64,000 bases of DNA from SpSt-333 sp040751955 (GTDB lineage Bacteria > Bacteroidota > Ignavibacteria > UBA10030 > UBA8401), in the NCBI GenBank assembly GCA_040751955.1, contig JBFMFY010000008.1, forward strand, positions 1 to 64,000, given 5' to 3'. Below, in pieces: positions 52,021-61,404 of the stretch. Within the stretch, counting starts at the first letter, position 1. Each line of letters starts with the position of its first letter. A model generated the notes under the pieces. It saw nothing but the letters and a program-made list of their open reading frames with translations, had not been told where the DNA came from and searched no databases. The position numbers were made by a program, and so were the translations under genes.

Positions 52021-55000
52021 ATGAAACTATTGAACATATCACTGCTCACACTCGTCATTGCTGTCGCGCTGATGGGGCAGGATGGCAATTTCGGGAAGAA
52101 TAAAGTGCAGTACAAGAAATTCGAATGGTACTTTATTCAAACCGACCATTTTGACATTTATTTTTACGACGGCGGCGAACAGATTGCGAACTTTACTGCG
52201 GCTGCTGCGGAATCTGCATATACATCAATCAGCCGCACATTCCGATATCAACTCAACAACCGTGTGCCGTTGATGGTGTACAATTCCCACAACGATTTTC
52301 AACAGACCAATGTTGTCGGCGAATATCTTGAAGAGGGGATCGGCGGCGTAACGGAGTTGTTCAAAAACAGAGTTGTGATTCCGTTCGAAGGAAATTACCG
52401 CCAATTCCGCCATGTCATTCATCATGAACTTGTCCACGCCGTGATCAACGATATGTTCTACGGCGGCTCCATTCAAGCGATCATCACGAACAATATCCGG
52501 CTGCAGATTCCTCTCTGGATGAATGAAGGGCTTGCGGAGTATGAAGCGTTGAAGTGGGATGTCAACTCCGATATGTTCATGCGCGATGCAACGATCCATA
52601 CGTATCTGCCGCCAATAGAATATCTCGGCGGATACTTTGCGTACCGCGGCGGTCAATCTGTATGGTATTATATCGCCAACAAGTACGGTGAACAAAAGAT
52701 CGCCGAGATTTTGCATCGTGTCAAAGGGGCGCGGAATCTCGATGCGGGATTCAAAAGCGCAATCGGCTTGAGTGTGAGCGAACTGTCCGAGCGTTGGATG
52801 AAAGAACAGAAAGTGCAATACTGGCCCGATATTGCGAAAAGGGAAGAACCGGCTGACTTTGCCACACGCATCACCAACCATGTTAAAGAAAACAATTTCT
52901 ATAACACCAGCCCGGCAATTTCACCGCAGGGAGATAAAATTGCGTTCATTTCTGACCGCGACGATTACTTTGATGTTTATGTGATATCGACGATTGATAA
53001 CAAGGTTAAAAAAATTGTCGATGGACAGCGGACAAAAAACTTTGAAGAGCTGCATTTGCTGACTCCGGGCATGTCATGGTCGCCGGACGGCAAAAAGATC
53101 GCACTGGCGGTGAAGAGCGGCGAACATGATGCAATTTACCTTGTGGATGTGAACGAAGGGGAAGAAGAAAAACTTGCGATTGAACTTGACGGTATCTTTT
53201 CCGTCGATTGGTCGCGCAAGGGGGACAAACTTGCATTTGTCGGCAACACATCAACGCAATCCGATATCTATGTCTATGACCTGAATACGAAAGAGCTGAC
53301 AAATCTCACCAACGATCCGTTCTCTGATTCCGATCCTGCATTTTCACCGGATGGAAAAACGGTGTACTTCGTTTCTGATCGGAAGAATTATATCGACAAA
53401 ACGCAACTTCCAAAAAATTTCAAGATATCACGGTTCGATTACTCGCAGCTCGACATTTACGCTATCGACACACAATCGAAAAAAATAAAACGAGTAACGG
53501 ATCTGGAGGAAAGCGACGAAACAAATCCTATCCTCTCTCCCGATGGGTCGAAAATGCTCTATGTCTCCGATCGAACGGGAATCGGCAATGTCTATGAACG
53601 GAATCTTTCCTCCGGCGAGGATCGTCCGATCACGAATTCCATTACCGGCGTCTATCAATTATCGGTCTCTGCGGACGGCAATAAACTTGCTTTTTCATCA
53701 TTAAATCAGGCAGGTTTCGATATCTTCCTTTTGAAAACACCGTTCGAGAAAAAACTTGCCGTTGCAGAACTGGAACCGACAGAGTATATAAAGAAAAAGA
53801 ACCTGACGGTATCACTGCAAAAGGATTCAACAGCAACAACCGTTGTGGAATCCGAAACGAAATCCACAAATGATTCTTCCGGTGTGTACGGCGACAACGT
53901 GAGAATCGATTTCAACAACTATGTATTTACAGATGAAGGAGTGCGCGAGCAAGATCAGAATTTCTATCCCTCCGGTAAAGAGAAAGACATCACTGTCAAC
54001 AACAATGTGGATGAAGAAGGGAATTACGTTGTTAACAAATACAAGCTGAACTTTTCACCCGACATTATTTACGGCAATGCCGCCTTCAGTACATTCTACG
54101 GTGTGCAGGGGACGACGATGATGGCGTTCAGTGATATGCTGGGAGATCATCAAATCTATTTTCTCACCAATCTGCTGCTCGATCTGAAGAACAGCGATTA
54201 TGTCCTCGCCTATTTCTATCTGCCGTCGATGATCGACTGGGGTGTGCAGGGATACCACAGTGCGAGATTTTTGTACAATTACGACAATGCCGGCAATCTC
54301 TGGCTGTATCGTTTCAGGACATGGGGGCTTGGTCTTTCTGCCTCATATCCCCTTGACCGGTTTAACAGGATTGAAGGTTCGCTGTCATGGATGAATCTGC
54401 TTCGGGAAAATCTTGATTATGTCCTGGATCCGAAACAGAATCGCGAATTGATCATCCCGTCATTCAGTTTTGTGCATGACAACACGTTGTGGGGTTATAC
54501 GTCGCCCAATAACGGTTCACGGTATAACATTAATGCAATGTTCAGTCCGAATATCGGTTCCAATGCGATCGAATTCCAGACGTACACATTCGATTACCGG
54601 ACCTATACAAAGTTTTGGAGGAATTATTCGTTCGTGATGAGGTACTCGGGAGGCGTCAGTCTTGGAAAAAATGCCCAGCAATTTTTTATCGGCGGCACGG
54701 ATGGTTGGATTAATCGTGAATTTGAAAACGGCGGGATCCCGATTGATGATATTGAAGATTATGCATTTCTCTCCCCGGCATTGCCGCTGCGTGGATACAA
54801 CTACAACGTGAAGAACGGGACAAAATTCGCATTGGTAAATTATGAACTCCGATACCCGTTCATTCAGTATTTGGTGACCGGAGGATTGCCGATCTCGCTT
54901 GGGAACATCACCGGTGCAACGTTTCTCGATGTCGGTTCTTCATGGACCGATGAAAAAGTATGGAAAGGGTTTGGTACGGATAGCAGGGGCAATACAGTAA

Positions 55001-55143
55001 CCCAGGATTTGCTCATCGGAACAGGTATGGGAGTGCGCATGTTCCTGTTCGGGCTGCCGCTGAAGATCGATGTCGCATGGTCGTACACCGGCGAAGGATT
55101 TTCGATCCCGAAGTACTACTTCTCGCTGGGCGGAGATTTCTAA
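52021..55143 (+). CDS. Exported fusion: HExxH peptidase-MA-like domain, TolB-like propeller, Omp85-type barrel
   Basis: A 1040-residue protein with a signal peptide (to about residue 20). Residues about 30-265 form a gluzincin-like domain: H135-E136-L-V-H139 with a downstream Glu (E169 or E173 in NEGLAEYE). Residues 295-590 are PD40/TolB-like repeats (ISPQGDKIAFISDRDD, WSPDGKKIALAVK, FSPDGKTVYFVSDRK). The C-terminal part, from about 690, looks like a surface-antigen/BamA-type barrel (RGYNYNVKNGTKFALVNYELRYPF, ending YYFSLGGDF). It would be anchored in the outer membrane with peptidase and propeller in the periplasm or exposed. Related large proteins exist in Chlorobi/Bacteroidota but their function is unclear. 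It ends at a two-way terminator. Confidence 0.82.
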   Translation: MKLLNISLLTLVIAVALMGQDGNFGKNKVQYKKFEWYFIQTDHFDIYFYDGGEQIANFTAAAAESAYTSISRTFRYQLNNRVPLMVYNSHNDFQQTNVVGEYLEEGIGGVTELFKNRVVIPFEGNYRQFRHVIHHELVHAVINDMFYGGSIQAIITNNIRLQIPLWMNEGLAEYEALKWDVNSDMFMRDATIHTYLPPIEYLGGYFAYRGGQSVWYYIANKYGEQKIAEILHRVKGARNLDAGFKSAIGLSVSELSERWMKEQKVQYWPDIAKREEPADFATRITNHVKENNFYNTSPAISPQGDKIAFISDRDDYFDVYVISTIDNKVKKIVDGQRTKNFEELHLLTPGMSWSPDGKKIALAVKSGEHDAIYLVDVNEGEEEKLAIELDGIFSVDWSRKGDKLAFVGNTSTQSDIYVYDLNTKELTNLTNDPFSDSDPAFSPDGKTVYFVSDRKNYIDKTQLPKNFKISRFDYSQLDIYAIDTQSKKIKRVTDLEESDETNPILSPDGSKMLYVSDRTGIGNVYERNLSSGEDRPITNSITGVYQLSVSADGNKLAFSSLNQAGFDIFLLKTPFEKKLAVAELEPTEYIKKKNLTVSLQKDSTATTVVESETKSTNDSSGVYGDNVRIDFNNYVFTDEGVREQDQNFYPSGKEKDITVNNNVDEEGNYVVNKYKLNFSPDIIYGNAAFSTFYGVQGTTMMAFSDMLGDHQIYFLTNLLLDLKNSDYVLAYFYLPSMIDWGVQGYHSARFLYNYDNAGNLWLYRFRTWGLGLSASYPLDRFNRIEGSLSWMNLLRENLDYVLDPKQNRELIIPSFSFVHDNTLWGYTSPNNGSRYNINAMFSPNIGSNAIEFQTYTFDYRTYTKFWRNYSFVMRYSGGVSLGKNAQQFFIGGTDGWINREFENGGIPIDDIEDYAFLSPALPLRGYNYNVKNGTKFALVNYELRYPFIQYLVTGGLPISLGNITGATFLDVGSSWTDEKVWKGFGTDSRGNTVTQDLLIGTGMGVRMFLFGLPLKIDVAWSYTGEGFSIPKYYFSLGGDF

Positions 55144-55162
55144 GAGGATACGAGTGTACAAC

Positions 55163-55195
55163 AAATCCCCGCGATGTTCAGCATCCCGGGGATTT
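55163..55195. terminator. Bidirectional terminator between convergent genes
   Basis: AAATCCCCG (55163-55171) and CGGGGATTT (55187-55195) form a 9-base stem that extends inside with GATG/CATC around a small loop. A/T-rich sequence flanks both sides, so it can stop transcripts from the plus-strand fusion gene and the minus-strand permease. Confidence 0.8.
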
Positions 55196-55233
55196 ATATT
55201 TCAAAGCCGCGAACAGCAAACCCCCAAATCGTG

Positions 55234-56652
55234 TTACGCCTTTTTCATCTGCTTCTGCCAATAGATATAAAAAGGAATTCCTGCCACCAATAACAACAAT
55301 CCAACCATTGAATCTGCCGTCTGTTCCACGATCGTGTTGTACACAAACCACGTGGCAACGAGGATGAAGACAATTGGAATGACCGGATAGAACGGAACTT
55401 TGTATGCTCGTTCCGCATTCGGCTGTTTGCTGCGGAGTATGAACACCGCTGCTGCGCCGAGTGCGTAGAAGATCCATCCGGCAAAGATTACGTACGTGAA
55501 GATCTGATCGTATGTACCGGTCAGACATAATATGGATGCCCATGTTCCCTGGACGACAAGAGATTTTGAGGGAGTGCGGAACTTTGGATGCACTTGTCCC
55601 ATGCTCTGGAAGAACATTTTGTCTTTTGCCATTGCATAGAAGACGCGCGCGGTTGTCATCGACGTTGCATTCACCGTGCCGAATGTTGAGATCATGACCA
55701 TTGCAGAAATAATTGCGCCTCCCCAGCCGTAAAAGATTGCGTTCATCACGTCCGCAGCGACAAGTTTCGATTGCGCTATCTGACCGATCGGCAAAATGTA
55801 GAGATATGCAAGATTCGTTGTTACGTAGATTACAATGACGGCAAGCGTGCCGATAATAAGTGCGCGTGGAATATTCTTTTGCGGCTCGATCACTTCTCCG
55901 GCAAGATAGGTGAGTGAATTCCATCCGTCATATGACCACAATGTGGCTATCATTGCAACACCGAATGCAGCAAGCAGCGCTCCGGATGACGGCGTTCCCC
56001 AGAGCGGAAAGAAGTTATCCGTACTTCCTTTCCCTGAACCAAATGCCAGGACAATAATCGATCCGATGGCAACCACTTTCAGCACGGTAAAAACATTCTG
56101 AATCATCCCCCCGAACTGCACTCCGAAATAATTGATCGTGGTAACAGTGACGACCGCAAGGATCGCCACCATCGTAATGCCAATGTCTTTGAGCGGATAG
56201 AATTCACCGATCAGGGGCATTTGCCAGCCTTCGAGCTCCGGACCGAAGTTCGGAAGATCCACGAAGTACCCGAAATATTTTGCGAAGGCAACGGCAATTG
56301 CGGCAATCGATCCGGTTTGGTAAACAATAAATGTTGTCCAACCGTACAGAAATGCAGTTAACTGTCCAAAGGTTACACGAAAAAAAACATACTGCCCGCC
56401 GGCTTCAGGAATAAGACTGGCGACTTCGGCGTTCGTCAGCGCCCCTGCAAGCGTCAGCAATCCCGTAAGAATCCACACGCCGATCATCAATCCGGGAATA
56501 TCAACATTTGCCGCGACATTTTGCGGCGTCAAAAAAATTCCCGAACCGATCACCGATCCGATGACGACCATAATGGCATTGGTTAATGTTAAACGGCGGG
56601 CAAGTGTAGAGTGCGGTTGTTCTGCAGGCGACTCTATTCGCTGTGAATTCAT
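55234..56652 (-). CDS. APC-family amino-acid permease (second copy)
   Basis: A 472-residue membrane protein with about 12 helices. GSVIGSGIFLTPQNVA (helix 1) and EVASLIPEAGGQYVFFR (helix 3) are LAT-group signatures, as in many serine/threonine or broad amino-acid exchangers. It resembles the permease at 23590 in motif order but is clearly divergent. The C-terminus is basic (WQKQMKKA). The nearest upstream gene on its strand is the histidine kinase, 89 bases away, with a promoter candidate between them. Confidence 0.9.
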   Translation of the reverse strand: MNSQRIESPAEQPHSTLARRLTLTNAIMVVIGSVIGSGIFLTPQNVAANVDIPGLMIGVWILTGLLTLAGALTNAEVASLIPEAGGQYVFFRVTFGQLTAFLYGWTTFIVYQTGSIAAIAVAFAKYFGYFVDLPNFGPELEGWQMPLIGEFYPLKDIGITMVAILAVVTVTTINYFGVQFGGMIQNVFTVLKVVAIGSIIVLAFGSGKGSTDNFFPLWGTPSSGALLAAFGVAMIATLWSYDGWNSLTYLAGEVIEPQKNIPRALIIGTLAVIVIYVTTNLAYLYILPIGQIAQSKLVAADVMNAIFYGWGGAIISAMVMISTFGTVNATSMTTARVFYAMAKDKMFFQSMGQVHPKFRTPSKSLVVQGTWASILCLTGTYDQIFTYVIFAGWIFYALGAAAVFILRSKQPNAERAYKVPFYPVIPIVFILVATWFVYNTIVEQTADSMVGLLLLVAGIPFYIYWQKQMKKA

Positions 56653-56696
56653 TCAGTACTCCGTTGGTGGACTATGTGATGGCAAAAACGAATGGG

Positions 56697-56727
56697 AAAA
56701 AATATGCAAATGCAGTGCAAGATGCAA
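56697..56727 (-). promoter_or_regulatory. Promoter candidate TTGCAT-N17-TATTTTTT (minus strand)
   Basis: On the minus strand TTGCAT (56727-56722), a 17-base spacer, and TATTTTTT (56704-56697), one mismatch from TAnnTTTG. It lies between the histidine kinase stop and the permease start, 44 bases before the latter. Confidence 0.4.
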
Positions 56728-56741
56728 CGAATATGGTTGGT

Positions 56742-58271
56742 TCAATGGAAAATTTCCAGTTGAGGGGTCTGTGGCTTTAACGGGAGCGAAACCGTGAATG
56801 TGCTTCCCCTGTTCACTTCACTTTCCACCGTGATTGAGCCGCCGTGAATTTCTGTGATCCATTTCGAAATCGAAAGTCCTAAACCGCTGCCGCCGAGTTC
56901 GCGCGAGCGGGCTTTATCGACACGGTAGAAGCGATCGAAAATTTTTCCAAGATCTTCCTTCGGAATGCCGATGCCACTGTCTTTCACGCGAATTTTTGCA
57001 TACCCGTTTTCCCGAAGGAGCGACAATTCAACAGTTCCGTGTTCCGGTGTATATTTGATAGCGTTGTCAATGAGATTCAGAAATAACTGGCGAAGCCGCA
57101 CAGGGTCGCCGTTGATGAGCGTATCGTCGAGAGAGCCGATTGAGACGGTGATCTTTTTTCTCTCCGCCAGAATCTCGCTGTCTTCATATAGTTCCTGAAT
57201 AATTGTCCGCAGCCATACATCCTGCATTTTAATGTATGATGTTCCCATGTCCGCTTTAGTCAGCGTGAGAAGATTATCGACAATCGTTGTCATGCGGATC
57301 GTTTCTTCGAGTGCGCTTGAAACGGTTTTTCGATACTCGTCCGATGAGCTCCTTTTTGAACGGAGCGCAAGTTCCAATTCGCCGCGCATAATTGTCAGCG
57401 GAGTGCGCAGTTCGTGTGATGCATCGCTGGAGAATTGCTGTATCTGGCTGAATGATAATTGCAGGCGGCTGATCATGTCATTAAACGTAGCGACCAGCCT
57501 GCCAAGTTCATCGTCAACACCGGTATATTGAATGCGCTTGTCCAAATTTTGCGCTGTGATAGCTCTTGCTGCGCGCGTAATATCATCCACGGGCCGCAAA
57601 GAACGCGTTGCCAAAAACCATCCGCCGCCGACGGAGACGATCAACGCTACAGGAATGAGAAAGATGAAGATGGAGAAAAGATTGCTGAGCAGGTCGTTGA
57701 TCTCGGATATAGGATACGCGACGTACACTTTCATCGATCTGTCCTGACTTACCGCAAGACGGAGCGGCTGTCCCTGCGCATTCCATATGGTCACAAGTTT
57801 CGTGATATCCTTCGGCACATCGTCAAATTGAATCTCCTCTTCTTTTCCCAGTCCGGATTTGTAGAGCATGTCGCCGTTGCGGTCTTTGATCTGTATGATC
57901 TGCTTTTTCGGCGTAAGAAGTGTGTGCTCGTAAATTTGATTCCAGATGGCGTCGAATTCTATGTCAACCGAATCGATATTGCGCAATTCGATTTCATCCG
58001 ACTTCCGGATCTCCTGCTTCACCGTTTTCTTATCTTTCGAGATCTGCAGTTTCGGTTTGACCCGTTGTTTCTTTACGCGGACACGCCTCGCTTGCGGCTC
58101 GATGAAATTCTTCAGCCACACCACTTCCTGGTACAGCGAACGGTCGAGACTGGTCATCAGATTCTGTTCGGTGTAGAAATACGAGGCGACTGCGAAGACA
58201 AGCAATGTTCCGCCAACAATAAGCGAATAATAGAGCGTCAGTTTGAATCGTATGGATCTTCGGTACTTCAT
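56742..58271 (-). CDS. Sensor histidine kinase (HAMP, HisKA, HATPase)
   Basis: A 509-residue two-component kinase. Membrane helices at about 11-33 and 196-220 enclose a periplasmic sensing region of about 160 residues with a strongly basic part (RRVRVKKQRVKPK). HAMP (about 221-273) is followed by the H-box SSDASHELRTPLT (H286), N-box (NLIDNAIKYTPEHG), G1 (VKDSGIGIPKED), F-box (FDRFYRVDKARS) and G2 (GGSGLGLSI). Start: ATG 58271 overlaps the response regulator stop by one base (TGATG); GTG 58274 is an alternative. The signal sensed is not evident, but the operon also holds phoD. Confidence 0.93.
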   Translation of the reverse strand: MKYRRSIRFKLTLYYSLIVGGTLLVFAVASYFYTEQNLMTSLDRSLYQEVVWLKNFIEPQARRVRVKKQRVKPKLQISKDKKTVKQEIRKSDEIELRNIDSVDIEFDAIWNQIYEHTLLTPKKQIIQIKDRNGDMLYKSGLGKEEEIQFDDVPKDITKLVTIWNAQGQPLRLAVSQDRSMKVYVAYPISEINDLLSNLFSIFIFLIPVALIVSVGGGWFLATRSLRPVDDITRAARAITAQNLDKRIQYTGVDDELGRLVATFNDMISRLQLSFSQIQQFSSDASHELRTPLTIMRGELELALRSKRSSSDEYRKTVSSALEETIRMTTIVDNLLTLTKADMGTSYIKMQDVWLRTIIQELYEDSEILAERKKITVSIGSLDDTLINGDPVRLRQLFLNLIDNAIKYTPEHGTVELSLLRENGYAKIRVKDSGIGIPKEDLGKIFDRFYRVDKARSRELGGSGLGLSISKWITEIHGGSITVESEVNRGSTFTVSLPLKPQTPQLEIFH

Positions 58272-58963
58272 CACGATTCTTTCATAACATAGCCGACACC
58301 GCGGACCGTATGAATCAGTTTTTTACTGAATCCGCCGTCAATTTTTGTGCGAAGGTGATTGATATACACGTCGATTATGTTCGTGCCGGTATCGAAGCTG
58401 TAATTCCAGATATGTTCGGTGATGGTGCTGCGGTTCAGTGTTTTGTTTCTGTTGCGGATAAAGTATTCCAGCAGTGCGAACTCTTTCGATGTCAGGTCGA
58501 TCATTTTTCCGCCGCGGACTGCTTTGTGCGATACCAGGTCGAGCGTTAGATCGCCGATTGTAAGCATTGTTGCGGATTTTTCCGCCCCTTTTTTTCTCCG
58601 GAGGAGTGAACGAACGCGCGCAAGTAACTCCGTAATTGCAAAAGGTTTTATAAGATAGTCATCTGCTCCGTAATCCAATCCTCTCACACGATCATCAACG
58701 GTGCTTTTTGCGGTCAACATCAACACGGGTGTTTCGTTCCCCTGCTTCCGGAGTGACGTAAGAACCTCCAAACCGTCTTTCTTCGGCATCATAATGTCGA
58801 GAATGATAAGATCGTAGCGGTTTCGCAGAATGAGTTGTTCACCTTTTTCACCGTCAACCGCCTCTTCAACAGAATATTTCTCTTCCTCCAATCCTTTTCG
58901 GATGAGTGCAGATATCTTCTTTTCATCTTCTACAATAAGTATTTTTGCCGTTGTATTTTTCAT
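58271..58963 (-). CDS. OmpR/PhoB-type response regulator
   Basis: A 230-residue regulator. Receiver: acidic pair VED, phospho-acceptor D56 in LIILDIMMP, T84 and K106 (YLIKPF). The C-terminal winged helix (about 130-228) ends with RTKIDGGFSKKLIHTVRGVGYVM, the standard OmpR DNA-binding end. The cognate kinase overlaps its stop codon. phoD lies 14 bases upstream on the same strand and is a likely first member of the same transcript. Confidence 0.94.
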   Translation of the reverse strand: MKNTTAKILIVEDEKKISALIRKGLEEEKYSVEEAVDGEKGEQLILRNRYDLIILDIMMPKKDGLEVLTSLRKQGNETPVLMLTAKSTVDDRVRGLDYGADDYLIKPFAITELLARVRSLLRRKKGAEKSATMLTIGDLTLDLVSHKAVRGGKMIDLTSKEFALLEYFIRNRNKTLNRSTITEHIWNYSFDTGTNIIDVYINHLRTKIDGGFSKKLIHTVRGVGYVMKES

Positions 58964-58977
58964 GATGGATGCCGGCG

Positions 58978-60339
58978 CTATTGTACGGTTAAATCGTTTA
59001 CGCGGATTTCTTTCGACCAGCGCACTGCTCCGGTGATATCGTACGTCTCCATCAGCACTTTACGATCCTGGCGCGGACCGCTGAAACGCAGAATGCCGAA
59101 GTTTCGCTTGTCGTTCACCAGTGTACCGGGAACGCGGAGCGGATTCGAGAATTCTTTCGTCGGACTTCCCTCTTTTTGTTTCATGGTATTCAAACCGGAG
59201 GTGAGGGGAGAACTGGTAAATTCATAGAGGGGATAGAATGTTGTGTCATTATGCAGAATCAACTCCGTATGATGACGATCGCCCGATAAAAAGATCACAC
59301 CGGATATTTTGTTCTTCTTTATGTACGATATCAGGTCGCTGTATTCATGCGGAAATTGAGGCAATGCCTCGTAATACAATCCGTTGGGATTGAGTATTTG
59401 ATTTCCGTTGACAACAAATTTGAACGATGCTGATGAATTTATCAACGCATCCTTCAGCCATTGCAATTGCGATTTGCCGAACATCGTTTTCCGTTCGTCG
59501 TTCGGCGCATCATTCGGCGAGCGATGATACCGATCGTCGAGCAGGAAGAATTCAACGTCACCCCACATGAAGCGGCTGAAAATTCCTTTCGTTTCATCCG
59601 TTCCGTACGTCTGGTTTCCCCAAAAAAGTTTAAATGTTTCGAGCGCATCGTTCTTCAAATGGTAACTTCTGTCTGAATTGTTTGGACCATAGTCGTGGTC
59701 ATCCCAAATCGCATAATTATGTGCAGCTCCGAGCAATGGCTGCATCTCCGGTGTTTGCCGCGTGTGAGTGTACCGGTGGATAATTCCAGATTTGGTATCC
59801 CAATCAATTTCGCGTAAATAGGTGTTGTCACCCAGCCACAGCATCAGATCGGGATTTTTTTGTGCTATGACAGAAAAGATTTCGTAATTGCCGCCGTATG
59901 TATCGTTCGGGCGGTCCCACGGTGGTTCATTAATGTACGTGCAGGAACCGAATGCAACCGAAAACTCCGGTGGATCGGTACGCCATTGCCACAGCGGCTG
60001 TGTTTGGAAGCGGAGCGGATAATTTCTTTTTACAACGTTGCCGTCAATAAGAAGTACATATTCGAATTTTTTTCCCGGCAGCAATCCGGTGATCAATGTT
60101 TTCGCAACAAAGGCATTCTCTTCCGTAGTTTTCGCAGTGGTGCTTTTCAGTTTGGTTTTTGGTTCTGCGGCATCCCAGTACAGATATTGCACCGTCGCCG
60201 TTTTCGTCGTCTGTACCCACAACAATACCTCGGTCATCTGTCCGTAGCCGACCATAGGTCCGGAACGCAGCACAGATGATTGTGAAAAAAGGAATGAGGA
60301 GAGCGTGTATGAAACAATGAAGAACCGGAAAATTTTCAA
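58978..60339 (-). CDS. PhoD-family alkaline phosphatase/phosphodiesterase
   Basis: A 453-residue exported phosphoesterase with a signal peptide (MKIFRFFIVSYTLSSFLFS, starting at TTG 60339). An N-terminal Ig-like domain (about 25-110) is followed by the metallophosphatase core: GSCTY, LWLGDNTYL, WDDHDYGPNN and FLSGDRHH, which hold Fe3+ and Ca2+ in PhoD. All four metal motifs are intact, so activity on phosphodiesters or monoesters is likely. A TTG start is preferred: AAAGG is at the right distance, whereas the longer frame to 60387 adds non-signal residues ahead of the leader. Its promoter candidate is excellent (60374-60404). Confidence 0.88.
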   Translation of the reverse strand: MKIFRFFIVSYTLSSFLFSQSSVLRSGPMVGYGQMTEVLLWVQTTKTATVQYLYWDAAEPKTKLKSTTAKTTEENAFVAKTLITGLLPGKKFEYVLLIDGNVVKRNYPLRFQTQPLWQWRTDPPEFSVAFGSCTYINEPPWDRPNDTYGGNYEIFSVIAQKNPDLMLWLGDNTYLREIDWDTKSGIIHRYTHTRQTPEMQPLLGAAHNYAIWDDHDYGPNNSDRSYHLKNDALETFKLFWGNQTYGTDETKGIFSRFMWGDVEFFLLDDRYHRSPNDAPNDERKTMFGKSQLQWLKDALINSSASFKFVVNGNQILNPNGLYYEALPQFPHEYSDLISYIKKNKISGVIFLSGDRHHTELILHNDTTFYPLYEFTSSPLTSGLNTMKQKEGSPTKEFSNPLRVPGTLVNDKRNFGILRFSGPRQDRKVLMETYDITGAVRWSKEIRVNDLTVQ

Positions 60340-60373
60340 TGCTGAACCTTTCTGTGATCTGTATTTCCCTTCA

Positions 60374-60404
60374 CAAAAGTAGCCCAATTACAAAAAGGAA
60401 GCAA
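60374..60404 (-). promoter_or_regulatory. Promoter TTGCTT-N17-TACTTTTG for the phoD operon
   Basis: On the minus strand TTGCTT (60404-60399), a 17-base spacer and TACTTTTG (60381-60374), a perfect TAnnTTTG box, 34 bases before the phoD TTG start. This is the clearest promoter of the set. Confidence 0.6.
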
Positions 60405-60471
60405 GTGCGTGCACCATGCAAAAATTTGGCGGATACCTTAACAATTTTTAATGCACTGAGAAATCCGAATC

Positions 60472-60502
60472 TTGGATAATGCGCAACTTCTTTCTATATT
60501 TC
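60472..60502 (+). promoter_or_regulatory. Promoter candidate TTGGAT-N17-TATATTTC for the TRAP operon
   Basis: TTGGAT at 60472-60477, 17 bases, TATATTTC at 60495-60502 (one mismatch from TAnnTTTG). It ends 4 bases before the tatT ATG, so the message would be leaderless or nearly so. It is divergent from the phoD promoter across about 70 bases. Confidence 0.45.
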
Positions 60503-60506
60503 TCGC

Positions 60507-61385
60507 ATGAAAATTTTCTCCATTGTTTTCCTCCTTGTAACCGCACTGGGGAACTGGTCGTGCGGTCTCGTCAATACCGTTGCAGTCAACGCCACAACGG
60601 ATATTGTTGACTACGGGCTTGGTTCCGTGTTTGAAGAGTCCGATCTTGATCTCGCAGAAAAAGCAATCCCCGGCAACCTGGTGCTGCTTGAAGCTCTTTA
60701 CCGAGCAAAAGAGAAAGATGACGAGCACCTTGCGTTCTTGTTAACGCAGGGATATACGGGTTATACTCTGGGATTTGTGGAAGATGTTGATGCAGAACGG
60801 GCAAAAGTATTATATAGCCGTGCACGGGAATATGGGTTGAGTGCATTGAAGAATAAGAACGAAGCGTTCGCGCATACAATCGATGATGATGCCTCTGCTT
60901 TCAAGAAAAGTTTGGAGAAATTTTCAAACGATGATGTTCCGCTCATTTTTTGGACGGCGAATGCGTGGGGCAATCTCGTCAATGTCAGCATCGCCGATCC
61001 TGCTGTTCTCGTCGAACTTCCGAAAGTGAATGCGATGATGGAATTTGTCCTTAAGCACGACGAAGGATATTTTTACGGCAGCGCTCATTTGTATTTTGCA
61101 ACGATTCTTGCCACCGTGCCGAAGAACCTCGGCGGGAAACCGGACAGTGCGAAAATCCATTTTGATAAGTGTTTTGCATTCGGGCAGCAAAAATTCCTCC
61201 TCCCGTATGTCTATATGGCAAAAAGCTATTGTGTGCAAATGCAGGATAAAGAGTTGTTCCAGAAATTATTGACAACTGTCGAAGAAACATCCGTAGATGT
61301 ACTTCCAGAACAACGGCTTGTGAACGCCATCGCAAAGCGCAAAGCAAAGAAGTTATCCGAACGAATTGACGATCTGTTCTTCTAA
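60507..61385 (+). CDS. tatT: TRAP transporter T-component lipoprotein (TatT-like)
   Basis: A 292-residue exported protein (leader MKIFSIVFLLVTALGNWSC; probable lipidated C19, lipobox imperfect) built of TPR-like helical pairs (LTQGYTGYTLGFVEDVDAER, RAREYGLSALKNKN, YFYGSAHLYFATILATVP). It matches the T-component family known from Treponema TP0956, a trimer that is thought to pass ligand to the P-component of a TRAP transporter. Support comes from position: P, Q and M genes follow on the same strand, with only a small toxin-antitoxin pair between. Confidence 0.85.
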   Translation: MKIFSIVFLLVTALGNWSCGLVNTVAVNATTDIVDYGLGSVFEESDLDLAEKAIPGNLVLLEALYRAKEKDDEHLAFLLTQGYTGYTLGFVEDVDAERAKVLYSRAREYGLSALKNKNEAFAHTIDDDASAFKKSLEKFSNDDVPLIFWTANAWGNLVNVSIADPAVLVELPKVNAMMEFVLKHDEGYFYGSAHLYFATILATVPKNLGGKPDSAKIHFDKCFAFGQQKFLLPYVYMAKSYCVQMQDKELFQKLLTTVEETSVDVLPEQRLVNAIAKRKAKKLSERIDDLFF

Positions 61386-61404
61386 TATGTTAATGAGGTG
61401 ACAA

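Noticed and set aside
55144..55233. Small gene downstream of the fusion gene
   Set aside because: The short open frames there overlap the terminator hairpin and the end of the minus-strand permease.
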